Positions 33,144 to 41,323 of a DNA stretch of 48,777 nt are shown here, in pieces. The notes below the pieces were generated by a model. That model did not search any database. It was not told the origin of the DNA and saw only the letters and a program-made list of their open reading frames with translations. The stretch is from Microbacterium sp. Its GTDB lineage: Bacteria; Actinomycetota; Actinomycetes; Actinomycetales; Microbacteriaceae. The position numbers and the translations under genes were made by a program. The stretch lies in assembly GCA_002703245.1 (NCBI GenBank), contig NZTV01000041.1, positions 1 to 48,777 of the forward strand. The letters run 5' to 3'. Every line of letters begins with the position of its first letter. Positions within the stretch are counted from its first letter, which is position 1.

Positions 33144-33214
33144 GGTGGCTCCAATGGTCGTTCTGAGGCGGGGGTGCGCAGATCGCGCGAGACCGGCGAC
33201 GCCGGCATCCCCCG

Positions 33215-33220
33215 ATTCTA
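33215..33220 (-). promoter_or_regulatory. Candidate -10 box for glyS
   Basis: TAGAAT on the minus strand, giving a leader of about 65 bases before the glyS ATG. No T-box structure is evident in that leader and no good -35 is visible. Confidence 0.4.
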
Positions 33221-33248
33221 ATGAGCGGATGACCGGCGCATCGCCGGA

Positions 33249-33839
33249 TCAGCCTTCGCCGGGCGCGTAGCGACCGAGCACCACGTCGACAAGCCGCTCG
33301 GCCTCCCCCTCGTGTTCGGCGTCCGAGCGCACCACGATCCGCAACACGATCGCACCGATCAGCAGCTCGACGATCGACCCCACCGGCGCGGCGGCGGACA
33401 GTTCCCCGTCCATCACGCCGCGTTCCAGCCGGCGCACCAGGTCGGCATCCGCCCCCAGGTTCTCGCGCACACGCTCACCGATGGCCGGATTGACCGTACC
33501 GGCGGCGACGAGGGACTTCAGCATCTCGTCGTGACGCGGGTCGTCGACGAACGCCATCACCGTCCGCATCCAGTGCACCAGGTCATCGCGCAACGCACCA
33601 TCGAATCGCGGCACGACGTGCTCCGGCATCAGCATGCCCTCGAGGAGCGCCTCGGCGACCAGATCGCTCTTGATCGGCCACCAACGGTAGATCGTCTGCT
33701 TTCCCACCCCGGCTTCGGCGGCGATCCCCTCGATGCTCAGGTGTGCGAACCCCCGCTGCAGGAACAGTCGCGCGGTCGCGCGCAGGATCGCCAGGCGCGC
33801 CGCTTCGCTGCGGGGTGCGCCACCTCTCCGATCGGTCAC
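33249..33839 (-). CDS. TetR/AcrR family transcriptional regulator
   Basis: A 196-residue repressor. The N-terminal DNA-binding domain is clear: AARLAILRATARLFLQRGFAHLSIEGIAAEAGVGKQTIYRWWPIKSDLVAEAL, with the helix-turn-helix about residues 34-55. The C-terminal ligand domain (about 80-196) has the TetR_C-type pattern of alternating helices with VAAGTVNPAIGERVRENL. It is transcribed away from the MMPL gene across 79 bases, which hold a palindrome suited to a TetR dimer, so it probably represses both. The GTG start is preceded by GAGGATGA. The inducing ligand is unknown. Confidence 0.92.
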   Translation of the reverse strand: MTDRRGGAPRSEAARLAILRATARLFLQRGFAHLSIEGIAAEAGVGKQTIYRWWPIKSDLVAEALLEGMLMPEHVVPRFDGALRDDLVHWMRTVMAFVDDPRHDEMLKSLVAAGTVNPAIGERVRENLGADADLVRRLERGVMDGELSAAAPVGSIVELLIGAIVLRIVVRSDAEHEGEAERLVDVVLGRYAPGEG

Positions 33840-33865
33840 GATTCATCCTCGATTCAGGTTGCGAG

Positions 33866-33884
33866 ACGCTACGTATCGTATGCT
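33866..33884. promoter_or_regulatory. Candidate TetR operator overlapping the MMPL promoter
   Basis: ACGCTACGTATCGT (33866-33879) is a palindrome with a perfect TACGTA core and one mismatched pair. Its last base begins TATGCT (33879-33884), a good -10 box for the MMPL gene 35 bases downstream. A repressor bound here would block that promoter. Confidence 0.45.
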
Positions 33885-33918
33885 GACCGTCGCTCCCACG
33901 CGTCCTCGAAAGGTGATC

Positions 33919-36555
33919 ATGGCGGAACTGCTGTACCGGCTCGGCAAGGCGTCGGCGAAACGCGCATGGATCGTCATCGTCGCGTGGCTGGCCGTCCTGG
34001 GGCTCGCCGGCGCGGCGTTCGCGGTGGGCTTCGGCACGCTCGCGACCAGCTTCGACGTGCCCGGCACCGCCTCCGGCGAAGTCATCGACGAGCTGGCCGA
34101 AGAGCTGCCGGACTACGCCGGCGCCTCCGGCCAGGTGGTCTTCCACTCCGAGGACGGCGAGGCGCTGAACGCCGAGCAACAGTCCCAGATCGCCCAGGTC
34201 GCGGAGGGCATCGCCGACCTGCCCGACGTCGCCCAGGTCGTCGACCCGTTCCAGACCGAGCAGGAGCGCGCCGACCGCGAACAGGAGATCACCGACGGCC
34301 GCACCGAGATCGAAGACGGCCAGGCCCAGCTCGACGACGGCCAGGCGCAACTCGACGCCGCCTCGACGGACCTCGACGCCGGCCAGGCCCAGCTCGACGA
34401 CGGCCAGGCGCAGCTGGACGCCGCGCGCGAGCAGGCCGAGGCCGCCGGCGCCCCCGCCGAGCAGATCGCCGCCCTCGACGCCCAACAGGCGGAACTCGAC
34501 GCCCAGCAGACCCAGATCGACGCCGCCCGCGGTGAGATCGCCACGCAACAGACCGAGATCGACGAGAGCCGCGCCGACCTCGCCGACGCGGCCGAACAAC
34601 TCGAACTCGGATCCGACCTGCTCACCCTGTCCGACGGCATTCGTGTCGTCTCCGAAGACGGCGCCACCGCGCTGGTCAACGTCTCGTTCGACGTGCCGCT
34701 CCTCGAACTCGACGCCACCACCAAAGATGCGGTGATCTCCTTCGTCGAGGCGAACCCGATCGACGGCGTCCAGTACGCCTTCTCGTCGACGCTCGCCCAG
34801 TCGGTCCCGAACCTCGTGGGCATCGGCGAGATCGTGGGACTCGCGATCGCCGCCATCGTGCTGCTGGTCATGCTGGGCACCGCCGTCGCCGCGGCCCTCC
34901 CCATCGCCACAGCCCTCGTGGGGGTCGGAATCGCCGTACTCGCGGCCCTCTCCCTGTCCGGCGTGCTCGACATGTCGAGCGTCACCCCCGTGCTGGGGAT
35001 CATGCTCGGGCTCGCGGTCGGCATCGACTACTCGTTGTTCATCATCAACCGCCATCGCACGCAGCTCCTCGAAGGCGCCGAGCTGCGCGAGTCCATCGGC
35101 CTCGCCAACGGCACCGCCGGCAACGCCGTCACCTTCGCCGGGTCGACGGTCATCATCGCCTTGCTCGCCCTGAACATCACCGGCATCCCCTTCCTCGGCC
35201 TCATGGGGACCGTCGGCGCCTTCGCCGTGCTGATCGCGGTCCTCATCGCCGTCACGTTGACACCGGCTCTCCTCGGCCTCATCGGCCCTCGTGTCCTCAA
35301 CCGTCGGGCCCGCGCGAAGATCGGCACGGTCCACCACGAGGACACCGGAGCAAAGCCCATGGGCACATGGCGAGCCGTCCTCACCGCGGCGGGGGCGATC
35401 ATCGCGCTGCTGGTCATCGCCATCCCGGCTCTGTCGATGCGCGTGGGCCTCCCCGACGGGTCCAGCGAACCCGAGGAGTCCTACGCCTACCAGGCCTACT
35501 CCCTCACCGAGGAGGCCTTCGGCGCCGGGGCCAACGGCACCCTGCTCATCTCGGCGACGCTGCCCGGCGACCTCGACGAGACCTCCCAGCTGCAGGCGCA
35601 GCTGGACATCGCCACGGCGCTGTCCGACCTCGACGGGGTGGTCGCCGTCGCCCCGATCGCCGTGTCCGATTCCGGCACCCTGGCCGCCTTCCAGGTCGTT
35701 CCCGAAGACGGCCCCAGCTCGGTCTCGACCGAGGAACTCGTGCGGGACCTCCGTGCCCTGCCGCCCGTCGACGGCCAGTACGAGCTCGGCGTGGCCGGTC
35801 AGGCTGCGATCAACATCGACATCTCCGAGAACCTCGCCGACGTGCTGCCGCTGTACATCGCCGTCGTCGTCGGGCTTTCGCTGGTGATCATGATCGTCGT
35901 CTTCCGCTCACTCCTCGTGCCCATCATCGCCACCGGCGGGTTCATCCTGTCGCTGTTCGCCACCTACGGGGCGACCGTCGCGGTGTTCCAGTGGGGCTGG
36001 GGGGCCGAGATCATCGGTCTCCACGCCACCGGGCCCATCCTGAGCTTCCTCCCGGTGCTGCTGGTCGGCATCCTGTTCGGACTGGCCATGGACTATCAGC
36101 TCTTCTTGTCCTCGGGCATGCGCGAAGCCTTCGTGCACGGGGCGCCCGCGCGCCTCGCCGTGATGCGGGGGCTGCGCGCCGGCCGCGCGGTGGTGACCGC
36201 CGCGGGGCTGATCATGGTCTCGGTGTTCGGCGGGTTCATCTTCGCCGAGTCGACCATGATCCGATCGATCGGGTTCGGACTGGCGTTCGGCGTGCTCTTG
36301 GACGCGTTCGTCGTGCGCATGCTGCTCATGCCCGCGCTCATGCATCTCTTGGGACGCTCCGCGTGGTGGCTGCCCCGCTGGCTGGACCGTATCGTGCCGA
36401 ACGTCGACGTCGAAGGCGCCCAGCTCGAGCGCGCCCACCACGCCCCGTGGGCCGATCAGGCGGAGGCACCCGACGAGACCACCGCCACCGGCACGCCCGG
36501 CGGGAACGCGAAGCCCCTCACGCGCCGCGAGGCCCGCGCCCGCGGGGACCTCTGA
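33919..36555 (+). CDS. MMPL family RND-type transporter
   Basis: An 878-residue membrane transporter with the two-times-six-helix layout of the MMPL/RND family. AKRAWIVIVAWLAVLGLAGAAFAVGFGT is the first helix. After the first extracellular domain come helices with GIMLGLAVGIDYSLFIINRHR, which hold the proton-relay Asp-Tyr pair, and FAGSTVIIALLALNITGIPFLGLMG. The second half repeats this with LLVGILFGLAMDYQLFLSSGMREA. The first periplasmic domain contains a Gln/Asp/Ala-rich coiled-coil insertion (about residues 115-220). AAAGG precedes the ATG. Such pumps export lipids or drugs. The TetR gene diverges from it. Confidence 0.92.
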   Translation: MAELLYRLGKASAKRAWIVIVAWLAVLGLAGAAFAVGFGTLATSFDVPGTASGEVIDELAEELPDYAGASGQVVFHSEDGEALNAEQQSQIAQVAEGIADLPDVAQVVDPFQTEQERADREQEITDGRTEIEDGQAQLDDGQAQLDAASTDLDAGQAQLDDGQAQLDAAREQAEAAGAPAEQIAALDAQQAELDAQQTQIDAARGEIATQQTEIDESRADLADAAEQLELGSDLLTLSDGIRVVSEDGATALVNVSFDVPLLELDATTKDAVISFVEANPIDGVQYAFSSTLAQSVPNLVGIGEIVGLAIAAIVLLVMLGTAVAAALPIATALVGVGIAVLAALSLSGVLDMSSVTPVLGIMLGLAVGIDYSLFIINRHRTQLLEGAELRESIGLANGTAGNAVTFAGSTVIIALLALNITGIPFLGLMGTVGAFAVLIAVLIAVTLTPALLGLIGPRVLNRRARAKIGTVHHEDTGAKPMGTWRAVLTAAGAIIALLVIAIPALSMRVGLPDGSSEPEESYAYQAYSLTEEAFGAGANGTLLISATLPGDLDETSQLQAQLDIATALSDLDGVVAVAPIAVSDSGTLAAFQVVPEDGPSSVSTEELVRDLRALPPVDGQYELGVAGQAAINIDISENLADVLPLYIAVVVGLSLVIMIVVFRSLLVPIIATGGFILSLFATYGATVAVFQWGWGAEIIGLHATGPILSFLPVLLVGILFGLAMDYQLFLSSGMREAFVHGAPARLAVMRGLRAGRAVVTAAGLIMVSVFGGFIFAESTMIRSIGFGLAFGVLLDAFVVRMLLMPALMHLLGRSAWWLPRWLDRIVPNVDVEGAQLERAHHAPWADQAEAPDETTATGTPGGNAKPLTRREARARGDL
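34318..34424 (+). repeat. Coding direct repeat in the MMPL coiled-coil segment
   Basis: A 44-base unit encoding GQAQLDDGQAQLDA occurs at 34318-34361 and again at 34381-34424, nearly identical, in frame and 63 bases apart. Each unit itself holds two GQAQLD half-units. This is recent internal duplication inside a heptad-like helix. Confidence 0.8.
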
Positions 36556-36565
36556 CCCCACCGGT

Positions 36566-36662
36566 GTGAACAACACAGGAGATCCGCTCTGCGGAGAATC
36601 GCCGCCCCGGCCAGGACGGCGCCGCTGCGACCCGCACCCGGCAGATCTCCTGTGTTGTCGAC
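36566..36662. repeat. Palindromic interspersed repeat, family A, copy A3
   Basis: Left arm GTGAACAACACAGGAG (36566-36581), identical to copy A2, and right arm CTCCTGTGTTGTCGAC (36647-36662) with two changes, 65 bases apart. It occupies almost the whole 120-base gap between the convergent MMPL and lactate-monooxygenase-like genes, so it may end both transcripts. Confidence 0.85.
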
Positions 36663-36675
36663 GCGGGCGCGCGAG

Positions 36676-37983
36676 TCACACCGCGCGGAGCGCGTCCCGG
36701 CCGACGTCGGCGATCCGCGTGTGGCCCGACAACCCCAGGGTGATGTCGAGCTCGGCCACGATGTTGCGCAACACCTCCCGCACGCCGATCTCCCCCGCGA
36801 CGGCCAACCCGTAGGCGTACGGACGGCCGATCGCCACCGCCGAGGCGCCGAGCGCGAGCGCGACGAACGCATCCGAACCGCTCCGCACTCCGGAATCGAA
36901 CACGACGGGGACCGCCCCGCCGACGCGGTCGACGATCTCGGGCAGCACGTCCAGTGTCGGCACGGATCGGTCGATCTGACGCCCGCCGTGATTGGACACC
37001 CACACCCCGTCGAGGCCGGCATCCACCGCCCGAGCGGCGTCATCGGGGTGCACGATCCCCTTCACGATGATCGGCAGGGTCGTCCACTCACGGGCCTTGG
37101 CGAGGTCGTCCCATGTCAGCGACGGGGTGGCGAACACGTCGAGGAACGTCTCGACCGCAACGCGGGGCAGCGGTGACGCCAGGCTCCCCCGCAGGCCCTC
37201 CCCGGTGAGAGGCCGCCCCCTGCGTGCGATCGACACCCCGGCCCGCACCGCCGATGGCGTGATCCGCACCGACGGAGACGGACCCGCGGCCGCCGCACGG
37301 CGTTGGACGAGGCGTCGGAAGACCGGGTCGCTGGTGTACTGGGCGATTCCGAGCCCCCGCGTGAACGGCAGGTAGGCGAGGTCGAGGTCGCGGGTGCGCC
37401 ATCCGAGCAGGTGCGTGTCGACAGTGACGACGATCGCCTCGCACCCCGCCTGCTCGGCGCGGGACAGCAGAGACGCGTTCAGCTCGTCAGAGGAGGACCA
37501 ATACAGCTGGAAGAACCGGGAACCGTGCGGAGCGGCGGCCACCACATCTTCCATCGGCTTCGACGCCTGATTGCTCAGCGCATAGGGCACTCCGGCCCCG
37601 TCGGCGGCGCGCGCGATCATCGCATCACCGTCCTCGTGCACCATCTCCATCACGCCGAGCGGCGCGAGGATCAACGGCGACGGGCGCCGCACACCGAACA
37701 GCTCGATCGACAGGTCGCGTTCGGCCACATCGCGCAGCGGGCGGGGCCACACCTGCCACCGCTCGAACGCGGCACGGTCGGCGGCCATGGTCCGCTCCGA
37801 CCCCGCGCCGCCGGCGATGTAGGCGAAGGCCTCGCGGCTCATCCGCCGCCTCGCCGCCTCGGCGAGCGCTCGCGGATCGACCGGCACGGCCGGGGTCGCG
37901 CCGGTGACACCGGCACGGTAGATCTCGGACTGGGCGCGGCGACCGGCGCCGTCGGGGGCGGGAGCATCTTTGCTGTCGGCCAT
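36676..37983 (-). CDS. FMN-dependent alpha-hydroxy-acid oxidising enzyme, lactate 2-monooxygenase-like
   Basis: A 435-residue TIM-barrel flavoenzyme of the lactate monooxygenase/lactate oxidase family, converting L-2-hydroxy acids with O2 or another acceptor. PLILAPLGVMEMVHEDGDAMIARAA and FFQLYWSSSDELN bind FMN. A long active-site loop with GLGIAQYTSDPVFRRLV follows. IIVKGIVHPDDAARAVDAGLDGVWVSNHGGRQIDRSV contains the Lys and the catalytic His-Gly-Gly-Arg set, and VVFDSGVRSGSD is the phosphate loop. The length (above 400 aa) and the long middle loop favour lactate 2-monooxygenase over lactate dehydrogenase. Start at the ATG behind a TATCCT box. Confidence 0.88.
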   Translation of the reverse strand: MADSKDAPAPDGAGRRAQSEIYRAGVTGATPAVPVDPRALAEAARRRMSREAFAYIAGGAGSERTMAADRAAFERWQVWPRPLRDVAERDLSIELFGVRRPSPLILAPLGVMEMVHEDGDAMIARAADGAGVPYALSNQASKPMEDVVAAAPHGSRFFQLYWSSSDELNASLLSRAEQAGCEAIVVTVDTHLLGWRTRDLDLAYLPFTRGLGIAQYTSDPVFRRLVQRRAAAAGPSPSVRITPSAVRAGVSIARRGRPLTGEGLRGSLASPLPRVAVETFLDVFATPSLTWDDLAKAREWTTLPIIVKGIVHPDDAARAVDAGLDGVWVSNHGGRQIDRSVPTLDVLPEIVDRVGGAVPVVFDSGVRSGSDAFVALALGASAVAIGRPYAYGLAVAGEIGVREVLRNIVAELDITLGLSGHTRIADVGRDALRAV

Positions 37984-37989
37984 GGCGCC

Positions 37990-37995
37990 AGGATA
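37990..37995 (-). promoter_or_regulatory. -10 box for leaderless lactate-monooxygenase-like transcript
   Basis: TATCCT on the minus strand followed by 6 bases and the ATG; this supports the chosen start over one 14 codons upstream. Confidence 0.55.
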
Positions 37996-38090
37996 GGCCG
38001 CACCCTCCGAGCCTCGGGAGAGCACGTCGTGAAGAGGTCGGCGGGTCCGCGTCCGTCAGCAGGGCCGGATGACGCCCGACAGCGTGGAAT

Positions 38091-38134
38091 CTCCTGCGCT
38101 GTTCACCGGGCCGCAGACCGGGCGGGTGAACAGC
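38091..38134. repeat. Diverged family A arm with hairpin, copy A4
   Basis: CTCCTGCGCTGTTCAC (38091-38106) matches the right arm of family A in all but two positions. Within it GCTGTTCACC (38098-38107) pairs perfectly with GGTGAACAGC (38125-38134) across a 17-base loop. It lies 13 bases past the stop of the MenC-like gene on the minus strand and may act as its terminator. Confidence 0.55.
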
Positions 38135-38146
38135 GGGCGGCGGGGG

Positions 38147-39280
38147 TCACGCGCGGATGACGGTCTTCTCGACCGTGCAAGCGTCGAGCGCGTCGGTGTC
38201 GATGTCGACGCCGAGACCGGGACCGGTCGGCACGCGGACATGGCCGTCGTCGAGCACCGCCGGCTCGGTGACGACGTCGCGCGTGTAGAAGCGGTCCGCC
38301 GCGGAGACATCGCCCGGCAGGGTGAAGCCGGGCAGCGCGGCCAGGGCGGCGTTCGCGGCGCGACCGATTCCGGTCTCGAGCATCCCGCCGCACCACACCG
38401 GCACCCCGGCGTCTCGGCACAGATCATGGATCGCGATGGCCTCGAGGTATCCACCCACCCGTCCGGCCTTGATGTTGACGATCGCCGCAGATCCCAAGGC
38501 GAGGGCATCGGATGCGGCCTTCCGCGACGTGATCGACTCGTCGAGGCACACCGGCGTCGTCAATCCCGCGGCGAGGGTGGCGTGGTCGACGAGGTCGTCC
38601 TCCTGCAACGGTTGCTCGATCAAGAGCAGGTCGAAGCGGTCGAGGGCGGCGAGGGTGTCGGTGTCGGCGAGCGTGTAGGCCGAGTTCGCATCGACCTGGA
38701 GCGGGATGGACCCGAACGCCTCGCGGACCGCGGCGGTGTCGTCGATGTCGCGTCCGGGCTTGATCTTGATCTTGATCCGCACGTACCCCTCGTCGAGGTA
38801 GCCCCGCACCGCGTCGACGAGCGCAGCCGGGTCCCGCTGGATGCCCACCGAGACCCCGGAGGGAACCCGGTCGACGACGGCGCCGGCGTAGGAGGCGAAC
38901 GAGCGGTTCTCGGTGCGCAGGGCGGCGTCGAGCACCGCGAGTTCGAGTCCGGCCTTGGCCATACGGTGCCCGACGAACGGTTCCAGCACGGCGGCGACGC
39001 GTTCGGGTGCGAGGGATCGCTCGGCGAGGAGGGCCGGGACGAGGAAGCGCGTCGCGACATCCCACGCACCCTGCGTGTACTCGCTCGAGTAGAGCGGCGC
39101 CTGCTGGGTGACGATCTCGCCCCATCCCTCGGCGCCGTCGGCAAGGGCACGCGCGACGATCACCTCGCGGACGGTCTCGGTTCCGAACGACGTGGTGAAC
39201 GGCGAGACGAGCGGGAGGTGCAGGACGCGCAGCTCGAATCCGTCGAGGGTGACGGATGCCGCGGGGTGGGCGATCGGCAT
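38147..39280 (-). CDS. menC: o-Succinylbenzoate synthase / N-succinylamino-acid racemase family enzyme
   Basis: A 377-residue enolase-superfamily enzyme. VSPFTTSFGTETVREVIVARAL is the capping domain opening. The barrel carries the acid/base lysines in RIKIKIKPG (Lys172/Lys174), metal ligands in VDANSAY (Asp197), IEQPL (Glu222) and CLDESI (Asp247), then a conserved Lys region in NIKAGRVGGYLEA. This is the MenC/NAAAR subgroup, whose members make o-succinylbenzoate for menaquinone or racemise N-succinylamino acids; some do both. No other men genes are nearby, but a COG3375-type acetyltransferase lies 1.3 kb away, which favours the racemase role. Gene symbol is therefore provisional. Confidence 0.85.
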   Translation of the reverse strand: MPIAHPAASVTLDGFELRVLHLPLVSPFTTSFGTETVREVIVARALADGAEGWGEIVTQQAPLYSSEYTQGAWDVATRFLVPALLAERSLAPERVAAVLEPFVGHRMAKAGLELAVLDAALRTENRSFASYAGAVVDRVPSGVSVGIQRDPAALVDAVRGYLDEGYVRIKIKIKPGRDIDDTAAVREAFGSIPLQVDANSAYTLADTDTLAALDRFDLLLIEQPLQEDDLVDHATLAAGLTTPVCLDESITSRKAASDALALGSAAIVNIKAGRVGGYLEAIAIHDLCRDAGVPVWCGGMLETGIGRAANAALAALPGFTLPGDVSAADRFYTRDVVTEPAVLDDGHVRVPTGPGLGVDIDTDALDACTVEKTVIRA

Positions 39281-39286
39281 GCCCCC

Positions 39287-39292
39287 ACGTTA
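39287..39292 (-). promoter_or_regulatory. -10 box for leaderless MenC-like transcript
   Basis: TAACGT on the minus strand followed by 6 bases (GGGGGC) and the ATG. Confidence 0.55.
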
Positions 39293-39322
39293 GCGGGGTG
39301 CGGGCACGCGCCGGAGACGTTC

Positions 39323-39478
39323 TCAGACGAGGACGACGCGGCTGCCGCGAGCGGCCGCGGGCCCGGGCACGAAGGTGGCGCGGCGCCGTGCCACGCGGGT
39401 GAAGGGCCACAGCCGGATGCGCCGCTTCCCGTCGGTACGGGTGATGCCCGAGGCGGCGGGCGTGATGGTGGTGCGCAT
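39323..39478 (-). CDS. Small basic protein of 51 residues
   Basis: A short frame opening MRTTITPAASGITRTDGKRR and ending in GSRVVLV. It is strongly basic, with Arg-rich patches (GKRRIR and RVARRRATF) and no membrane helix. A good ribosome binding site GGAAGGAA stands 5-6 bases before the ATG, which is the main reason to believe it. It lies 42 bases upstream of the MenC-like gene on the same strand. I do not recognise the family. The 177 bases to the next gene (39479-39655) hold only promoters. Confidence 0.5.
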   Translation of the reverse strand: MRTTITPAASGITRTDGKRRIRLWPFTRVARRRATFVPGPAAARGSRVVLV

Positions 39479-39642
39479 GTCGGTTCCTTCCGTGCGGTGT
39501 GCCGGGCCGTGCAGTGCTCACCGAACGAGAGGGCATGCATGCCGTGGCGATACACCCGCCGGCGGATCCGTTCGGGGGCGCGCGGCGCCTAACGCGCCGA
39601 ACCTGTCGTGTAAAGCCCCTCTCGGGCGCGCGATCACGGCCG

Positions 39643-39648
39643 TAACGT
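39643..39648 (+). promoter_or_regulatory. -10 box for leaderless SDR transcript
   Basis: TAACGT followed by 7 bases and the ATG at 39656; no ribosome binding site. Confidence 0.5.
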
Positions 39649-39655
39649 CGCGGGC

Positions 39656-40456
39656 ATGCAGACCGGATTCCACCCTCGCCGCGCCATCGTCACCGGGTCG
39701 GACTCGGGGATCGGGGCGGCCACCGCCCTCGCCCTCGCCGATGCCGGACTCGATGTCGTGGTCACCTGGCACAGCGATCAAGACGGCGCCGAACAGACCG
39801 CGCGCGGCGTACGCGACCGCGGGCGCCGTGCTTTCGTGCGGCATTTCGACGCGACCGACCTCGACCAGGTCGGCGCAAGCATCGACAGCATGGTCGACGA
39901 GCTCGGCGGTCTCGACGTCTTCGTCAACAACTCCGGCGGCGGCAACGGCGGCCCCGTTCTCGACGTCGATCTGGACACGTGGCGAGCAATCGTCTCCCTC
40001 AACCTCGACGGCGCCTTCTTGGCTCTCCAGGCCGCGGCCCGGCGGATGGCGACCCAGCGCACCGGCGGGCGCCTCATCGCCGTCACGAGCGTGCACGAGC
40101 ACCAACCTCGCGTCCAGTCCGCTCCGTACGTCGCCGCCAAGCACGGCCTCGGCGGCCTCATGAAGGTCATGGCGCAGGAACTGGGCGGGCACGGGATCAC
40201 CGCGAACGCGGTCGCCCCGGGCGAGATCACGACCCCGCTCAACGACATGGACTCCGCCGACGCCGCGAACACCCATCGTCCCGGGATCCCCCTGGCCCGC
40301 CCGGGCACACCGGAGGAGGTCGCCGAGGTCATCGCCTTCCTCGCCTCGCCCGCCTCGAGCTATGTCACGGGGGCGAGTTGGGTAGTCGACGGCGGCATGT
40401 TGCAGATGGGTCCGCAAGCGGGCTCGCACCTCGAGAGCGACGCATGGCGGCCGTGA
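39656..40456 (+). CDS. Short-chain dehydrogenase/reductase
   Basis: A 266-residue classical SDR. TGSDSGIGAATALALADAG binds the dinucleotide. DVFVNNSGGGNGG, LIAVTSVHEHQPRVQSAPYVAAKHGLGG (catalytic Ser, Tyr and Lys) and NAVAPGEITTPL complete the active site. The pattern with VHEHQPR before the YVAAK motif is typical of glucose 1-dehydrogenase-like members, which oxidise sugars or reduce small ketones. Substrate is not determinable. It is a single-gene unit on the plus strand between the MenC-like gene and the acetyltransferase gene. Confidence 0.9.
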   Translation: MQTGFHPRRAIVTGSDSGIGAATALALADAGLDVVVTWHSDQDGAEQTARGVRDRGRRAFVRHFDATDLDQVGASIDSMVDELGGLDVFVNNSGGGNGGPVLDVDLDTWRAIVSLNLDGAFLALQAAARRMATQRTGGRLIAVTSVHEHQPRVQSAPYVAAKHGLGGLMKVMAQELGGHGITANAVAPGEITTPLNDMDSADAANTHRPGIPLARPGTPEEVAEVIAFLASPASSYVTGASWVVDGGMLQMGPQAGSHLESDAWRP

Positions 40457-40544
40457 TGTCCGGTAGCGACGAGATGACGCCGAACGCGAAGCGGCACGAT
40501 GAGTTGATGTTGAGGAGTTGTGGACGCGGAACGCCGAGGGCCGG

Positions 40545-41264
40545 TCAGGGACGCACGAGGAGATAGCCGCGGTGGTCGTCGAATCCGCCGACCACCCGTC
40601 CCGCCGCGATGTGGGCCTGCATCTGCTCTCGCACACGGATGCGCCATCGCCGGGCCGCCGCAGGATCCGCGCGTCGCAGGGCCTCGATGTCGGCCGGCAC
40701 CTCGACGGTGGCGACCACACGGTCGTCGTCCGGCGTCTCGGCGGGCGCCGAGGCCACCGCCCACGCGACGAGGATGCGGTCGGTCTCGTCGCCGCGGTTC
40801 ACCCCGTCGTCCATGGCGCCGTAGTGGTTGACGAGATACTCCACCGCGCGCACACCGAGCACCCGGAAGTTGAAGTGCGCGTTGCGCCGCACGAGGGGAT
40901 CGAAGGTCCAAGTGATCGTGCCGACCTCGCGGGCGAGTGCCCACTCGCGCTGATGCTGCTTGAGCAGCCGTCCGACACCGCGACCTTGATGGCCGGGCAG
41001 GACACCGGTGATGTGCGAGTGCAAGGTGCGCTCGGTCGGGGGTCCGAAGAAGGCCACCGAAGCCCCGATCATCTCTCCCTCGCGCCACAGCCCCACGGTG
41101 TACGAGCCGGCGTGGGCCATGGCCCGCAGCAGTTGCGGCGGCATCGCGCCCCGGTCGCCGCCCCAGACACGGGCGAGTACGTCGCTGGCGGTGAAGGCGT
41201 CGTCGACGGATGCGAGCGGGCGGATCTCGATCTCCGCCGGCGTCTCGAGGTGCTGCGCGGTCAC
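40545..41264 (-). CDS. GNAT acetyltransferase, COG3375 type
   Basis: A 239-residue acyl-CoA transferase. Motif A reads HSHITGVLPGHQGRGVGRLLKQHQREWAL, followed by TITWTFDPLVRRNAHFNFRVLGVRAVEYLVNHYGAMDDGVN, the signature I associate with COG3375. In Geobacillus a GNAT N-succinyltransferase works with N-succinylamino-acid racemase to turn D- into L-amino acids. A MenC/NSAR-like gene lies nearby on the same strand, so a similar pairing is possible (inference). The GTG start is placed by a TAGGGT box 7 bases upstream; the frame stays open beyond it without coding character. Confidence 0.85.
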   Translation of the reverse strand: MTAQHLETPAEIEIRPLASVDDAFTASDVLARVWGGDRGAMPPQLLRAMAHAGSYTVGLWREGEMIGASVAFFGPPTERTLHSHITGVLPGHQGRGVGRLLKQHQREWALAREVGTITWTFDPLVRRNAHFNFRVLGVRAVEYLVNHYGAMDDGVNRGDETDRILVAWAVASAPAETPDDDRVVATVEVPADIEALRRADPAAARRWRIRVREQMQAHIAAGRVVGGFDDHRGYLLVRP

Positions 41265-41271
41265 GCCGCCC

Positions 41272-41277
41272 ACCCTA
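41272..41277 (-). promoter_or_regulatory. -10 box for leaderless COG3375 acetyltransferase transcript
   Basis: TAGGGT on the minus strand followed by 7 bases and the GTG start. Confidence 0.45.
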
Positions 41278-41323
41278 CGCCCGCCCACCCGAGCACCGCC
41301 CCGGCCCGCGCATCCCGCGGCCT

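Noticed and set aside
33144..33214. T-box riboswitch before glyS
   Set aside because: The leader is only about 65 bases and lacks T-box signature elements.
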